DNA of 48,172 nt, taken from positions 206,713 to 254,884 of the forward strand of contig NZ_AYWX01000002.1 of NCBI RefSeq assembly GCF_000502875.1, given 5' to 3'. Source of the stretch: Mesorhizobium sp. L2C084A000. GTDB lineage: Bacteria > Pseudomonadota > Alphaproteobacteria > Rhizobiales > Rhizobiaceae. The number at the start of each line of letters is the position of its first letter. Positions within the stretch are counted from its first letter, which is position 1. A model generated the notes under the pieces. That model searched no databases. It was not told where the DNA came from and saw only the letters and a list, made by a program, of their open reading frames with translations. Shown in pieces: positions 16,381 to 24,377 of the stretch. The position numbers and the translations under genes were made by a program.

Positions 16381-19095
16381 ATGGAACCCAGCCTAGCCCG
16401 CTATATCTGGACGCACACCCGGAAGCAGCAGATCTGGATATTGATGATCGTCCTGCTTTCGATGATCCCATATTTCATGTCCTTCGACCTGCCGAAGCTG
16501 ATCGTCAACGGCCCGATCCAGGGGAAGGGGTTCGAGCAACCCGGCACGACCCTGCCCTTCATGAGATTGCACTATAACCTGCCGTTCATTGGCGAGGTCC
16601 AGTTCTTCTCCGGTTTTCAGCTTGACCGCAAGGAGACGCTGCTTGCCCTGAGCCTTGTGTTCCTCTTGCTGGTCGTCATCAACGGCCTGTTCAAACTCTA
16701 CATCAACACCTACAAGGGCCGCCTCGGCGAACGCATGCTGCGGCGTATTCGCTTCGATCTGATCGATCGTGTGCTGCGGTTTCCGCCGATTTACTTCAAG
16801 CGGGTGAAATCCGCCGAAGTGGCGACCATGGTGAAGGATGAGGTGGAGCCGCTGGGCGGCTTTATCGGCGATGCCTTCCTGCAGCCGGTGCTGCTCGGCG
16901 GCCAGGCGCTGACGGCCATGCTGTTCATCATGGTCCAGAACGTCTGGCTCGGAATGATAGCGGTGGTGATCGTGATCATCCAGATCGTACTCATCCCGCG
17001 GATGCGGCGGCGGCTGCTCGTGCTTGGGCGCCAACGGCAGTTGACGGCGCGCGCGCTTTCTGGCCGGGTTGGCGAAATCGTTGACGGCATCGGCGCGGTT
17101 CACGTCCACGATACGTCGAACTACGAGCGCGCCGACATAGCTGCTAGGCTAGGGCTCATCTTCAAGATCCGCTTCGATCTTTACCAATGGAAATTCATGG
17201 TAAAGTTCCTCAACAATTTTCTCGCACAGCTCACGCCCTTTCTGTTCTACATGATCGGCGGGTATCTGGTCATCGGGGGCCGGCTGGACGTCGGCCAACT
17301 CGTGGCGGTGATCGGAGCCTACAAGGACCTGCCCGGACCGATGAAGGAACTGATCGACTGGGATCAGGATCGGCAGGATGTCCAGGTCAAATATCAGCAG
17401 GTCGTTGAACAGTTCACCGTCGAGGATATCATTGCGCCGGGAATCGCGGCACTGACGATCGACGATCCCGGTCCGATGACAAACCCGCTGTCGGCGGTCG
17501 GTCTCTCCATGGCAGACGATGGCGGTGCAATGCTCCTCAACCGTGTCTCCATGCAGGTCAAGCCGGCTGAGACGGTGGCGCTGGTCAGCACCCCGACAGG
17601 CGGAGCGGAGGCGCTAGCAGAAGCCTTCGCGCGTCTGAACTGGCCAGAGAGTGGAAAGGTCGCTTCGGGCGCCGATGACCTGCTTGAACTCCCCGAAGCC
17701 GTGACCGGCCGGCGCATGTCTTACGCCTCGTCGGATGTTTTCCTGTTCCAAGCAAGCCTGCGCGATAACCTGCTCTACGGGTTGAAGCATGCACCGCTGA
17801 CATCGGTGACTTATGACGGCGCCGCGGCAGACCAGCAGCGCTGGAATATGGACGAGGCGCGCTGGTCGGGCAATCCGGATTTCGACGTCCATAGCGACTG
17901 GATCGACTATGCTTCCGCCGGTGCTACCGGCCCGCACGACCTCTTTGAAGCGGTGCGCCGGGTGCTCGACGCGGTTCTTCTGTCGCGCGACATTCTGGAT
18001 CTTGGCTTGCGCTCTTCGGCCGACCTCACGCGTCACACGAAGCTCGCCGGGCGGATCGTCGAACTGCGTGCAGCGCTGCGAACCCGGCTGGAACAGGAAG
18101 GGCTGCGCGAACTGGTGGTTCCTTTCGAGCCGGGCGCTTACAACACGGAAGCGACGATCGGCCAGAACTTGCTTTTCGGCGCCGCCGCCGGCCCCGAACT
18201 GGCCGACAAGGCTCTGGCGGCCAATCCCTACTTTGCTTCCGTGCTGAAGCAGGCCGGCCTCGACAGCACGCTCTACGAGATGGGCATGGAGATCGCCGAA
18301 CAGGCGATCGAGCTGTTTGCCGACCTGCCGCCAGATCACCAGTTCTTCCAGCAGCTCGCCTTCATGAGCGCCGAGGAGATCCCCGCCTACGAGACCTTGC
18401 TGCAGCGGCTCAAGAACCGCCCCTACGAGGCGGTTTCGGAGGCCGACCGCGCCATGATCATCACCTTGAGCTTTGCCTATATCGAGCCCCGGCACCGCTT
18501 CGGCCTGCTGACCGACGAGTTGATGAGCAAGATCGTCGCCGCACGCAACCAGTTCTATGAAAACCTGCCGCCCGAACTGCACAACGCGATCGAACGGTAT
18601 GATCCTGCCAAATACATTGCCGCGGCCACCGTCATGGACAATGTCCTATTCGGCCGTGTGGGAAACAACCATCCCGACGCCCCGGACCGCATACGCTCCA
18701 TCGTCTATGACATTCTTGACGAGCTGGGGCTCTATGCCGAGCTTCTGGATGTCGGCCTGGACTTCAACGTCGGCGCCGGTGGAAGGCGGCTGACCGGCGG
18801 ACAGCGACAGAAGCTCGATGTTGCCCGGGCTCTGCTCAAGCGTCCCGATTTTCTCATTCTCAACCGGCCGCTGTCGGCGCTCGACCAGCGCATTCAGGAC
18901 AAGGTGCTGCGAAACGTGCTCGAGGAAGCCAGACGCGACGGCCATTCGCCGGCAATTGTGTGGGTCGTGACGAGTCCGGCAATGGCGATGATGTTCGATC
19001 GCGTTATGGTCTTTGACTCGGGTCAATTGGTGGAAGACGGTACACACGAGACACTTTTGGCAGAGAACGGTATCTTCAAGGAACTTCTGTCATAG
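16381..19095 (+). CDS. ABC exporter-like protein with degenerate nucleotide-binding domain and ~275-residue insertion
   Basis: The product is 904 residues, against 580-620 for normal half-exporters. Residues 1-330 resemble an ABC exporter membrane domain, with hydrophobic segments near 17-34, 86-104, 176-205 and 284-310. The nucleotide-binding domain is then abnormal. The Walker A position reads VSTPTGGAEAL (402-412), without the essential Lys and Ser/Thr. The Q-loop reads YASSDVFLF without Gln. Walker B reads FLILNRP, with Asn828 and Arg829 for the Asp-Glu pair, and the H-loop has Ser865 for His. Yet the signature LTGGQRQ (804-810) and SALD loop remain. About 275 extra residues lie between Q-loop and signature, including two further copies of the NLLYG-like motif (589-600, 748-758). 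It is unlikely to hydrolyse ATP alone. It is followed by cNMP-binding and MBL genes. Confidence 0.85.
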   Translation: MEPSLARYIWTHTRKQQIWILMIVLLSMIPYFMSFDLPKLIVNGPIQGKGFEQPGTTLPFMRLHYNLPFIGEVQFFSGFQLDRKETLLALSLVFLLLVVINGLFKLYINTYKGRLGERMLRRIRFDLIDRVLRFPPIYFKRVKSAEVATMVKDEVEPLGGFIGDAFLQPVLLGGQALTAMLFIMVQNVWLGMIAVVIVIIQIVLIPRMRRRLLVLGRQRQLTARALSGRVGEIVDGIGAVHVHDTSNYERADIAARLGLIFKIRFDLYQWKFMVKFLNNFLAQLTPFLFYMIGGYLVIGGRLDVGQLVAVIGAYKDLPGPMKELIDWDQDRQDVQVKYQQVVEQFTVEDIIAPGIAALTIDDPGPMTNPLSAVGLSMADDGGAMLLNRVSMQVKPAETVALVSTPTGGAEALAEAFARLNWPESGKVASGADDLLELPEAVTGRRMSYASSDVFLFQASLRDNLLYGLKHAPLTSVTYDGAAADQQRWNMDEARWSGNPDFDVHSDWIDYASAGATGPHDLFEAVRRVLDAVLLSRDILDLGLRSSADLTRHTKLAGRIVELRAALRTRLEQEGLRELVVPFEPGAYNTEATIGQNLLFGAAAGPELADKALAANPYFASVLKQAGLDSTLYEMGMEIAEQAIELFADLPPDHQFFQQLAFMSAEEIPAYETLLQRLKNRPYEAVSEADRAMIITLSFAYIEPRHRFGLLTDELMSKIVAARNQFYENLPPELHNAIERYDPAKYIAAATVMDNVLFGRVGNNHPDAPDRIRSIVYDILDELGLYAELLDVGLDFNVGAGGRRLTGGQRQKLDVARALLKRPDFLILNRPLSALDQRIQDKVLRNVLEEARRDGHSPAIVWVVTSPAMAMMFDRVMVFDSGQLVEDGTHETLLAENGIFKELLS

Positions 19096-19129
19096 TCTGG
19101 CAGACGCGAATTTAGGAAGGTTTGCGACA

Positions 19130-19576
19130 ATGCTGCTCAAGGATGAAGTTGGAATGCTGCAACGCGTTCCCTTGTTCTCTGGCATTGAGCCGGCAAAGCT
19201 CAAGCTGCTCGCGTTCACATCCGATCGCGTGAATTACAGCGCCGGCCAGATTCTTTTCCGGCAGGGCGACGAGGCAGACGCTGCCTATGTCATCCTTTCA
19301 GGCAGGGCGGATATTCTGGTCGATTCCGACAGCGGGCCGATGAAAGTTGCCGAACTGCTGCCAAATTCGATTGTCGGCGAGATCGCCATATTGTGCAACA
19401 GCTCCCGCACTGCCACCGTCAGCGCGGCAAGTGATCTGGAGGCCTTGAGAATCCGCAAGGATCATTTCCTGAGGCTTATGAAGGAGTTCCCGGAAATGAC
19501 CATCGAGATATTGCGGGTTCTTGCCGATCGGCTAAGCCATACGACCGCGGATCTGATCGACGCACGAAGCGCCTAG
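19130..19576 (+). CDS. Stand-alone cyclic-nucleotide-binding domain protein (Crp/PKA-R fold, no DNA-binding domain)
   Basis: The start at 19130 is set by AGGAAGG at 19114-19120; an earlier in-frame ATG lies inside the ABC gene. The 148 residues make one cNMP-binding beta-roll: LQRVPLFSGIEPAKLKLLAF, a FRQGDEADAAYVILSGRADI core, and the phosphate-binding cassette VGEIAILCNSSRTATVSA with Glu84 and Arg93, the residues that hold ribose and cyclic phosphate. A C-terminal helix follows, but there is no helix-turn-helix, so it is a sensor or regulatory subunit rather than a Crp-type repressor/activator. It lies 34 bp after the degenerate ABC protein and 23 bp before the MBL hydrolase. Nearby cyclase genes could supply its ligand. 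Confidence 0.9.
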   Translation: MLLKDEVGMLQRVPLFSGIEPAKLKLLAFTSDRVNYSAGQILFRQGDEADAAYVILSGRADILVDSDSGPMKVAELLPNSIVGEIAILCNSSRTATVSAASDLEALRIRKDHFLRLMKEFPEMTIEILRVLADRLSHTTADLIDARSA

Positions 19577-19599
19577 AGCTATGATGGGCCAAAGGTAGC

Positions 19600-20454
19600 A
19601 TGGACGACGATTTTTTCCTGGTCAGATTTTGGGGCGTGCGCGGCAGCATTGCTGTATCCGGGCCAGAATTCGCTCGCTATGGCGGCAACACAATCTGCAT
19701 TGAGATGCGATGCGGCAAGCATACGCTTCTGTTCGACGCAGGCTCTGGCCTGCGGCCTGCCGGCAAGGCGCTTCAGGCGTCGGATGTGACCGATTTCGAC
19801 CTGCTTTTCACCCATTGCCATTACGATCACATCATCGGGCTGCCGGCTTTTGCGCCTATCTTCGACCCGAGCGTCAAGCTTACGCTTTGGTCCGGGCATC
19901 TTGCAGGACGCATGACGACCCGGCAGATTATCGATGAGTTCATACGGCCGCCGTGGTTTCCGGTGAAAATGAACGTCTGCAAGGCAAATCTCGACTGCCG
20001 CGATTTCGTATCCGGAGACGTGCTTCGGCCGCGCGAAGGGGTGGTGGTTCGGACCGGCAGTCTCACCCATCCGGGAGGCTGCATAGGCTACCGGATCGAA
20101 TGGGGCGGCCGCGTCGTGGCGGTGATCACCGACACCGAGCACGAGCCGGACAAACTCGATCAGTCGGTGCTCGACCTGATCGAAGATGCCGACCTCGTCA
20201 TTTACGATTGCACCTACACCGAGAAGGAAATGGAACGCCGCCGCGGTAACGGTCACTCGACATGGCAACAGGGCGTCAAGCTCTGTGAGGCGGCCGGTGC
20301 ACGGGCGCTTGCGCTGTTTCACCACGATCCGACACGCACCGACGAGCAACTGGACGAGATGGAGAAGCTGGCCAAGGACAGGTTTGCCGGCGCTTTTGCC
20401 GCGCGGGATGGCCAGATGCTCAAGTTCCCGGTCTCATCGCACAGAAAGCGCTGA
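19600..20454 (+). CDS. MBL-fold metallohydrolase, possible cyclic-nucleotide phosphodiesterase
   Basis: The product is 284 residues. The N-terminus VRFWGVRGSIAVSGPEFARYGGNT and the dinuclear metal site THCHYDHIIGLP (H72, H74, D76, H77) place it in the RNase Z/PhnP-like branch of the metallo-beta-lactamase superfamily. Further expected ligands are the His in SLTHPGGCIGY, the Asp in AVITDTEH, and the FHHDP motif near the C-terminus. This branch includes phosphodiesterases, some acting on cyclic nucleotides. Its position directly after a cNMP-binding protein and near several cyclases makes cAMP/cGMP hydrolysis or nucleotide-regulated hydrolysis plausible, but this is context only. It converges with the deacetylase gene, with one base between the two stops. 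Confidence 0.87.
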   Translation: MDDDFFLVRFWGVRGSIAVSGPEFARYGGNTICIEMRCGKHTLLFDAGSGLRPAGKALQASDVTDFDLLFTHCHYDHIIGLPAFAPIFDPSVKLTLWSGHLAGRMTTRQIIDEFIRPPWFPVKMNVCKANLDCRDFVSGDVLRPREGVVVRTGSLTHPGGCIGYRIEWGGRVVAVITDTEHEPDKLDQSVLDLIEDADLVIYDCTYTEKEMERRRGNGHSTWQQGVKLCEAAGARALALFHHDPTRTDEQLDEMEKLAKDRFAGAFAARDGQMLKFPVSSHRKR

Positions 20455-20455
20455 G

Positions 20456-21217
20456 CTATTTTCCTTTACCCGCGTGGCGCCCGATCAATGTCCTGATCGG
20501 AAGCCATGCACAGGGTTCAGCCTGTGCGGTGACTGTCAACAATCGTTCGAGGAAAAGCCAGGCCGATTCATCATGTACAAGATGGTGGGTGAGCAGGCCG
20601 ATCGGCTCGCCGTCGGATGCATGCTGCAAGTGTGCGATGATAGCCTGGACCAATACACCATGATCGCGGCAGCCGCGCGTGCCATGCCAATCCATGATGT
20701 CGACATTGCTGTTGATGACCGCCAATGAAGCCGGCTTCGGCGGCCCATAGACTGACAAGGCCGCAAAACCTATCGATCCAAGGTCGGATACCACGCCGGC
20801 GTCGATCCTGTTCCAGGGCGGCACCAGCATCGGAACGGCACGTGCGCCGTGCAGGCCGGTTACTCGCGACAGTCCGCGAGCCAGATCATCGAGCACCGCC
20901 TCGCGTGGCCGATGCGCGCCGAGCTCCTGCTTTTTCTGGTCCTCGGGCGCATGAGTCCGGTGCGCCCAGCCATGGATGGCGACCGTGGCATGCGGGGCCT
21001 CGTCGAGCCGGGCGACAAGCTTCGCGTCGGTCAGGGCCGGAATGACGGCCAGAGTGACCGGAACCGCGAATTCACCGGTGAGGTCGAGCAGCCGATCAAG
21101 CGCAGGCGTCGGATACACGGCGTCGTCGTCGCGCAGCCAGAACTCCGCCTTGCGGCCCGCCCGTTGCAGGCGCGCCAGCTCTTCCACCAAGGGCTGCCAG
21201 ATCGGATCGGACGTCAT
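20456..21217 (-). CDS. Polysaccharide deacetylase-like protein (NodB-homology fold)
   Basis: The product is 253 residues. It has the acidic motif FWLRDDDAVYPTPALDRLLD near residue 30, VTLAVIPA, the metal-site motif AIHGWAHRTHAPEDQKK (two His) and VPPWNRIDAGVV, in the order seen in a divergent carbohydrate esterase 4-like family of alphaproteobacteria. It probably removes an acetyl group from a sugar. No signal peptide is seen, so action on a cytoplasmic lipid-linked intermediate is more likely than on exported polymer. Its ATG overlaps the stop of the upstream glycosyltransferase by 4 bp; the two form a leftward operon. Confidence 0.85.
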   Translation of the reverse strand: MTSDPIWQPLVEELARLQRAGRKAEFWLRDDDAVYPTPALDRLLDLTGEFAVPVTLAVIPALTDAKLVARLDEAPHATVAIHGWAHRTHAPEDQKKQELGAHRPREAVLDDLARGLSRVTGLHGARAVPMLVPPWNRIDAGVVSDLGSIGFAALSVYGPPKPASLAVINSNVDIMDWHGTRGCRDHGVLVQAIIAHLQHASDGEPIGLLTHHLVHDESAWLFLERLLTVTAQAEPCAWLPIRTLIGRHAGKGK

Positions 21218-22302
21218 GAGACCGGGACCTTCGCAATAAGTTCGGCCAGACGCGCAGCTGCGCCACCGAGGGAACGTTCTTCGAGAACGAAACGCCGGGC
21301 TTCCGCGGCCATGATGGTTCTTTCGTCGTCCCGGGCCAGAAGCCTTTCAATGGCGGAAGCGAACGCCGCGACATCGCCCGGCGGGGTGAGAAACCCGGTC
21401 TGGCCATCCCGCACGACCTCCGGCACGCCGGCGATGTCCTGAGCCACCACCGGAAGGCCGGCGGCCTGTGCTTCAAGATAGGCAACGCCGTAGGCCTCGC
21501 CATAACCCGGCCAGACATAGATTCCCCCGGTGTAAAGGACATCCGGCACGGCGGCAGGCTCGATCGAGCCGATCCATTCGATACGATCGGCGGGCAAGCC
21601 GGCGAATTGCGCTTCGACCTCGTCGCGAGCTGGCCCGTCTCCGACGACCGACATGGTCCAGGGCATATGGCCGATCAAGCCGAGCGCTTGCGCCAGCATG
21701 CGATAGCTGCCCAGTTTGTCGCCCGGGCGCATCATGGCGACGGTAACGAGGCGCGTCGGACAACCCCGTGCCGGGATTTCCCGGAATGCCGATATGTCGA
21801 TGAAGGGCGAAAGCATACCGAAAGCGGCCTTGGGAATAGCATCCGCCAGTCCCTGACGATCCCTTTGGGTGAAGCAGATGTTCAGAGCCGCTTGTTCGAT
21901 GGCTCGCGCCACCAATGCTTGGCTATCGGCCCACAAGCCGGCATTGCGTCGCCTGGAATAGGAGGCTTCCGCTGTCACATAGGGGACAGCAAAGGCCGAC
22001 GCCAGCTCCGGCCCGATCAAGTCGGGCGCCTTGTAATAGGGATGGTAGGTGAACCAGAGATCGGGCTTGCCGTCACGATCCCAAAGCTTGGTCAGCCGCG
22101 CGGCTTCCTCTGCGGCCTCGATCTTGAGTGCCTCGAAACTTTTCGACTCCGGCTGGCGTAGATAGAAGCGCAACTCAGATGCCAATTCGACGCTATGCCC
22201 TCCGTACTCCAGCGCTTTGACAAGCATCCGTGCCATCTGGCGGTCGCCGGAGACAACGGGATGATTGGGTGACTTCAGCGGCGCGTAGAAGGCAATTCGC
22301 AT
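21214..22302 (-). CDS. Glycosyltransferase family 4 protein
   Basis: The product is 362 residues. The N-terminus MRIAFYAPLKSPNHPVVSGD and RQMARMLVKALEYGGHSVEL are typical of GT-B enzymes. The C-terminal domain has RLVTVAMMRPGDKLGSYRML, VVGDGPARDEVEAQF, and the donor-site EX7E motif EAYGVAYLEAQAAGLPVVAQ, with GVPEVVRDGQTGFLTPPGD. It is probably a retaining sugar transferase. It is coupled to the deacetylase by a 4-bp overlap, which suggests that the sugar it adds is N- or O-deacetylated next. It is transcribed divergently from the DUF3095 gene (74 bp between starts). Confidence 0.93.
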   Translation of the reverse strand: MRIAFYAPLKSPNHPVVSGDRQMARMLVKALEYGGHSVELASELRFYLRQPESKSFEALKIEAAEEAARLTKLWDRDGKPDLWFTYHPYYKAPDLIGPELASAFAVPYVTAEASYSRRRNAGLWADSQALVARAIEQAALNICFTQRDRQGLADAIPKAAFGMLSPFIDISAFREIPARGCPTRLVTVAMMRPGDKLGSYRMLAQALGLIGHMPWTMSVVGDGPARDEVEAQFAGLPADRIEWIGSIEPAAVPDVLYTGGIYVWPGYGEAYGVAYLEAQAAGLPVVAQDIAGVPEVVRDGQTGFLTPPGDVAAFASAIERLLARDDERTIMAAEARRFVLEERSLGGAAARLAELIAKVPVS

Positions 22303-22376
22303 CGCGCGACCCTATCATCGGAAAGCCTGCGCAAGTCAATTTCCAAGCGTGATCGACTTCACCTTCAAGTCGTGGA

Positions 22377-23558
22377 ATGTGCTATCTGATGGCCATGGAA
22401 ACAGCTGTCGCGTCCGACCCTTTTGTCGCTTCTTTGCCGGTCTTCGCAAAGTTCGAAAGCGTTGCCGATATCGATAACTATCGGCCCCTCCCCGATGGCT
22501 GGGCGCTGGCCACTGCCGACATTGTCGGCTCGACCAAGGCGATCGAGGCGGGGCGCTATAAAACCGTCAATATGGCCGGCGCAAGCGTCATTTCGGCGCT
22601 GCTCAATGCGCTGGGTCGGCAAGATCTCCCCTTTGTCTTCGGCGGCGACGGCGCACTCGTGGCGTTTCCCGGCTCGGCGCTGGAGATCGCCCGCAACGCG
22701 CTGGCGGCCGTCCAAAGATGGGTGGCGGACGAACTGGGCCTGACCTTGCGCGCCGCGATCGTGCCGATAGGGGACATAAGGGCGCAGGGCCTCGACGTTC
22801 GCGTGGCGAGGTTCCAGGCCTCCGAAGCGGCCTTCTATGCCATGTTCGCCGGCGGTGGCGGCAGTTGGGCGGAAGCTGAGATGAAAGCGGGGCGCTACCG
22901 CATCGATCCTGCGCCGGTCGGCGCGCGGCCGGATCTGACCGGCCTTTCCTGCCGTTGGAACCCGATCGAAGCACGGCATGGCGAAATCGTCTCGATCATA
23001 GCCACACCGGGGGCGTCGCGCGACTTGCGCGGGTTTCAGTTTCTGGCTTCCGACATCATCGCCCTCGCCGGCAGGCAGGAGCGCGATGGCCACCCGGTGC
23101 CGGTGGACGGCCCGGGCTACAGTCTGCTGCCCGCCGGCCTGGATGTCGAGGCGCGGGCGATGGCCACGGCAGGATGGCGGTGGCGGTCGAAGCTGTGGAT
23201 CGTGTTCCTGATGACGCTTACGGCTGTAACCGATCGATTTGGCTGGACGATTGGCCGTTTCGATCCGAAGGTCTACAAACGCGAGGTGGCCAGCAATTCG
23301 GATTTCCGAAAGTTCGACGACGGCTTGAAGATGACCATCGACGTTGACGCGGATGTGCTGCATCGGATCCAAGACCGGCTGAAGCAGGCGGAAGAGGCGG
23401 GCATCTGCAATTATGGCCTGCACCGCCAGAAGTCGGCCTTGATGACCTGCCTCGTCATCTCGCCGCTGCAGCGCGATCATGTTCATTTCATCGATGGCGC
23501 CGCCGGCGGCTACGCGATGGCTGCCGCAAGCCTGAAGGCGAAGGCGCCGGTCTGCTGA
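22377..23558 (+). CDS. DUF3095 protein with class III cyclase-like fold
   Basis: The product is 393 residues from ATG 22377, or 389 from ATG 22389; neither has a clear ribosome-binding site. The N-terminal half carries signatures of the class III nucleotide cyclase fold: a first metal-binding Asp in ALATADIVGSTKAIEAG (D48) and a second in FVFGGDGALVAFPGS (D91). The remainder (residues ~180-393) is the conserved DUF3095 part with no assigned function, ending in YGLHRQKSALMTCLV. Retention of both Asp residues suggests a functional metal site, but the transition-state Asn/Arg pair of true cyclases is not obvious. Whether it makes a cyclic nucleotide or only senses nucleotide is unknown. It is the fourth cyclase-fold gene in the window. 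Confidence 0.85.
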   Translation: MCYLMAMETAVASDPFVASLPVFAKFESVADIDNYRPLPDGWALATADIVGSTKAIEAGRYKTVNMAGASVISALLNALGRQDLPFVFGGDGALVAFPGSALEIARNALAAVQRWVADELGLTLRAAIVPIGDIRAQGLDVRVARFQASEAAFYAMFAGGGGSWAEAEMKAGRYRIDPAPVGARPDLTGLSCRWNPIEARHGEIVSIIATPGASRDLRGFQFLASDIIALAGRQERDGHPVPVDGPGYSLLPAGLDVEARAMATAGWRWRSKLWIVFLMTLTAVTDRFGWTIGRFDPKVYKREVASNSDFRKFDDGLKMTIDVDADVLHRIQDRLKQAEEAGICNYGLHRQKSALMTCLVISPLQRDHVHFIDGAAGGYAMAAASLKAKAPVC

Positions 23559-23562
23559 CTGC

Positions 23563-23584
23563 TTGCGGAAATCGATTTCCGCAA
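23563..23584. promoter_or_regulatory. Perfect 22-bp palindrome after the DUF3095 gene
   Basis: The half-site TTGCGGAAATC is followed immediately by its exact reverse complement, beginning 4 bp after the DUF3095 stop codon. As RNA it could form a 9-10-bp hairpin, but no T-run follows, so a factor-independent terminator is only a partial fit. A dimeric repressor site or a processing signal are alternatives. Confidence 0.5.
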
Positions 23585-23707
23585 TATGCCCTCACTCATG
23601 GTTCTTGGCACCGGTGAGCCGCGCCATGGGAGCGGGTAGCCTGTCCGAATTGACGGGAAAGCAGATTTTTGGACGCCTAACGATCAACATATGACCGTCT
23701 TCTGAAC

Positions 23708-24147
23708 CGGATTTCGAGGTGCGTCGCGCAAGTCGGCGTGATCGGACCGAGCTATGTCGGGTTGCCGCTGTCGGTTGCGATCGCACGCGCCGGGTTCCCG
23801 GTTTCCGGCTTCGACATCGAAGCCCGGAAGGTCGATGCCTGAGCAACGGCCAATCCTACTTGAGGCAGTGACGTCGACAGCCGTGCCGGCCGGGCGGTTC
23901 CGCACCACTGCGGATTTGCCGAACTAGCCGTCTGCGATGCCATCATAATCTGCGTTCCGACACCGCTGACGAAACACCGGGAGCCGGAGAGGATCCCCGA
24001 AGGATCCGATGCTGTCGTCGTGGCAACCTACCACGACGCGATCGACTATCAGGCGATCGCTGATCACGCTCCTCTGGTCGTCGACACACGCAATGATTTT
24101 GGCCGCCTCGGGCTGGTCCAAGCGACAGTGGTGGTGAAGGCCCGACG
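23708..24147 (+). pseudogene. Nucleotide-sugar dehydrogenase (UDP-GlcNAc/UDP-Glc 6-dehydrogenase type) relic
   Basis: The dinucleotide-binding N-terminus is plain: VGVIGPSYVGLPLSVAIARA followed by GFPVSGFDIEARKVDA. Frameshifts then scatter the continuation (SNGQSYL, then VPAGRFRTTAD, then AELAVCDAIIICVPTPLTKH with REPE) over several frames. The sequence next jumps to the C-terminal part, DAVVVATYHDAIDYQAIADH, APLVVDTRN and a final VVVKA. About 250 central residues, including the catalytic Cys/Lys region, are deleted. Such enzymes make UDP-sugar uronates for surface polysaccharides, so the relic shows that this glycan locus once had its own precursor enzyme. It lies between two cyclase-fold genes. 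Boundaries are approximate. Confidence 0.85.
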
Positions 24148-24377
24148 ATGTCTGAGACGGCGAATTCTTTGCCCGATGTCAGCATCGAGATTGCACTCCG
24201 CCGGAAGCCTCGCCACATAGGGTTCCAGGTGATAGATGCTGTTTACGCCTGCTTCCTTCCTGCAAGGAGTTATTTAGGAAATTCTTCGCCGGCTTTCGTC
24301 GCCGAAGCCGGCTTCACTGCCTTCACTTGTGTGGCGGATCAAAGGAGATGGCTCGTCTTCGACGGGTTTGAGATAGC

